Assembly (NCBI GenBank): GCA_015486775.1
Contig: WFRA01000325.1
Span: 1 to 13,933, forward strand
Length of the DNA stretch: 13,933 nt
Origin: Kiritimatiellales bacterium
GTDB taxonomy: Bacteria; Verrucomicrobiota; Kiritimatiellia; Kiritimatiellales; Pontiellaceae
Direction of reading: 5' to 3'
Below, piece after piece: positions 13,415-13,933 of this stretch; position 1 is the first letter of the stretch; every line of letters starts with the position of its first letter. Under the pieces are notes generated by a model. It worked only from the letters and a program-made list of their open reading frames with translations, was not told the origin of the DNA and did not search any database. Made by a program: the position numbers and the translations under genes.

Positions 13415-13933
13415 GGTGTCGTATTTCCTGTTAAACGTAGTTCGGCAAAATGTTCGGTGGCATGGAAATCGGTTTTTTCCAACGGCGGGAAACTGGACAG
13501 TTCCCGATGATCGATCTGCACAACTCCGGTATAGTCCTGGCGGGCCACCAAAACGCGCCACCCCCCGTCGCGGGGCGAAGCATCGCCCAGGCGCATCAGG
13601 TCGGCAAAAGGAACCAGCACACTTGCCTGCCACCCCCGGAACCCCTTTGTCCTGATGGAACACACCTTCGTCTCCAGATGTATGCGCCGCCAGGATCCTT
13701 TGTCCCCCTTCCCGCTGACCGTTCGGTTCCAGAAGATACTGCTTTGATACCCCCGGGGCGTAACGAAAAGCTCCCAGTAATACGGTTTCCCGGGCGGTTG
13801 CAGAAAAATTTCAAGCAGATCCCCCAGCTCGTTGTGCTGCAACTGATCCGCATCGCCTTTAGCCAGTATATCGCTGTCCTGGAAATTCGCTTCAACCATC
13901 AATCCCCGCCTGTTCCAAAAAAACCGTACCGAC
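13411..13933 (-). CDS. CBM9-like C-terminal domain of a protein cut by the window edge
   Basis: Only the last 173 codons are visible; the frame is open to base 13933 with no stop. The visible part reads like a carbohydrate-binding family 9 (DOMON-like) sandwich: FFWNRRGLMVEANFQDSDI at the edge, ELGDLLEIFLQPPGKPYYWELFVTPRG, then GWQASVLVPFADL and GWRVLVARQDY, ending FAELRL. The W-x(3)-GL opening of this domain is encoded upstream of the first internal ATG/TTG (13899-13902), so those are not real starts and the gene continues outside the window. CBM9-like domains often sit at the end of exported glycan-active proteins or sugar-binding proteins; the rest of this one is unseen. Its TGA overlaps the ATG of the propeller gene, indicating one operon. 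Confidence 0.72.
   Translation of the reverse strand, partial: SVRFFWNRRGLMVEANFQDSDILAKGDADQLQHNELGDLLEIFLQPPGKPYYWELFVTPRGYQSSIFWNRTVSGKGDKGSWRRIHLETKVCSIRTKGFRGWQASVLVPFADLMRLGDASPRDGGWRVLVARQDYTGVVQIDHRELSSFPPLEKTDFHATEHFAELRLTGNTTP

Noticed and set aside
13415..13663. Upstream extension of the propeller gene to an ATG at 13663
   Set aside because: These 83 codons are Cys/Arg/Pro-rich, unlike the rest, and overlap the CBM9-like reading frame. The ATGA overlap start at 13414 begins a normal sequence.

Overview
The window (13.9 kb, moderately GC-rich, no RNA gene, CRISPR array or insertion sequence seen) looks like part of a carbohydrate-utilisation locus from a Gram-negative member of the Planctomycetota-Verrucomicrobiota-Kiritimatiellota group, perhaps a Kiritimatiellota (Pontiella-like) bacterium. 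This placement is an inference. It rests on a PEP-CTERM surface protein, five DNRLRE (CBM96-type) domains in three exported proteins, an EF-hand-like C-terminal module seen in two of them, a DUF4091/GH123 protein, a GH130 enzyme and a LacI-type regulator. There is no TonB/SusCD-like transporter and no sulfatase in the window.

Layout. Positions 1-982 (+) hold a LacI-family regulator cut at its 5' end by the window edge. All other genes are on the minus strand. From right to left: a CBM9-like protein cut by the right edge (13933-13411); a translationally coupled beta-propeller glycosidase-like protein (13414-12014); a secreted DUF4091/GH123 protein (11912-10155); a secreted double-DNRLRE protein (10030-8360); a 960-residue secreted protein in which two DNRLRE domains flank a TIM-barrel-like region with a DDEP motif (8240-5358); a short DNRLRE protein with a PEP-CTERM anchor (5254-4505); a 485-bp gene-poor stretch rich in inverted repeats; a GH130 mannoside phosphorylase/glycosidase (4019-3045); a 149-bp palindromic repeat element; a GmhA-like SIS isomerase (2844-2227); and a HAD phosphatase (2081-1086).

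How the parts may work together. The exported DNRLRE proteins would bind a polysaccharide at the cell surface, the barrel, propeller and GH123 proteins would attack it, and GH130, the SIS isomerase and the HAD phosphatase would process the resulting sugars or sugar phosphates inside the cell. The strongest regulatory signal is a pair of 18-bp palindromes of LacI-operator type (TGATAAnnC-GnnTTATCw, central CG). They lie 34-36 nt upstream of the start codons of two paralogous DNRLRE genes, at or overlapping the -10 boxes of very similar promoters. The LacI protein at the left edge is the natural candidate to bind them. The two paralogues share a closely similar N-terminal half, promoter type and ribosome-binding region but have exchanged C-termini: one carries the PEP-CTERM anchor, the other a second DNRLRE domain plus the EF-hand-like module.
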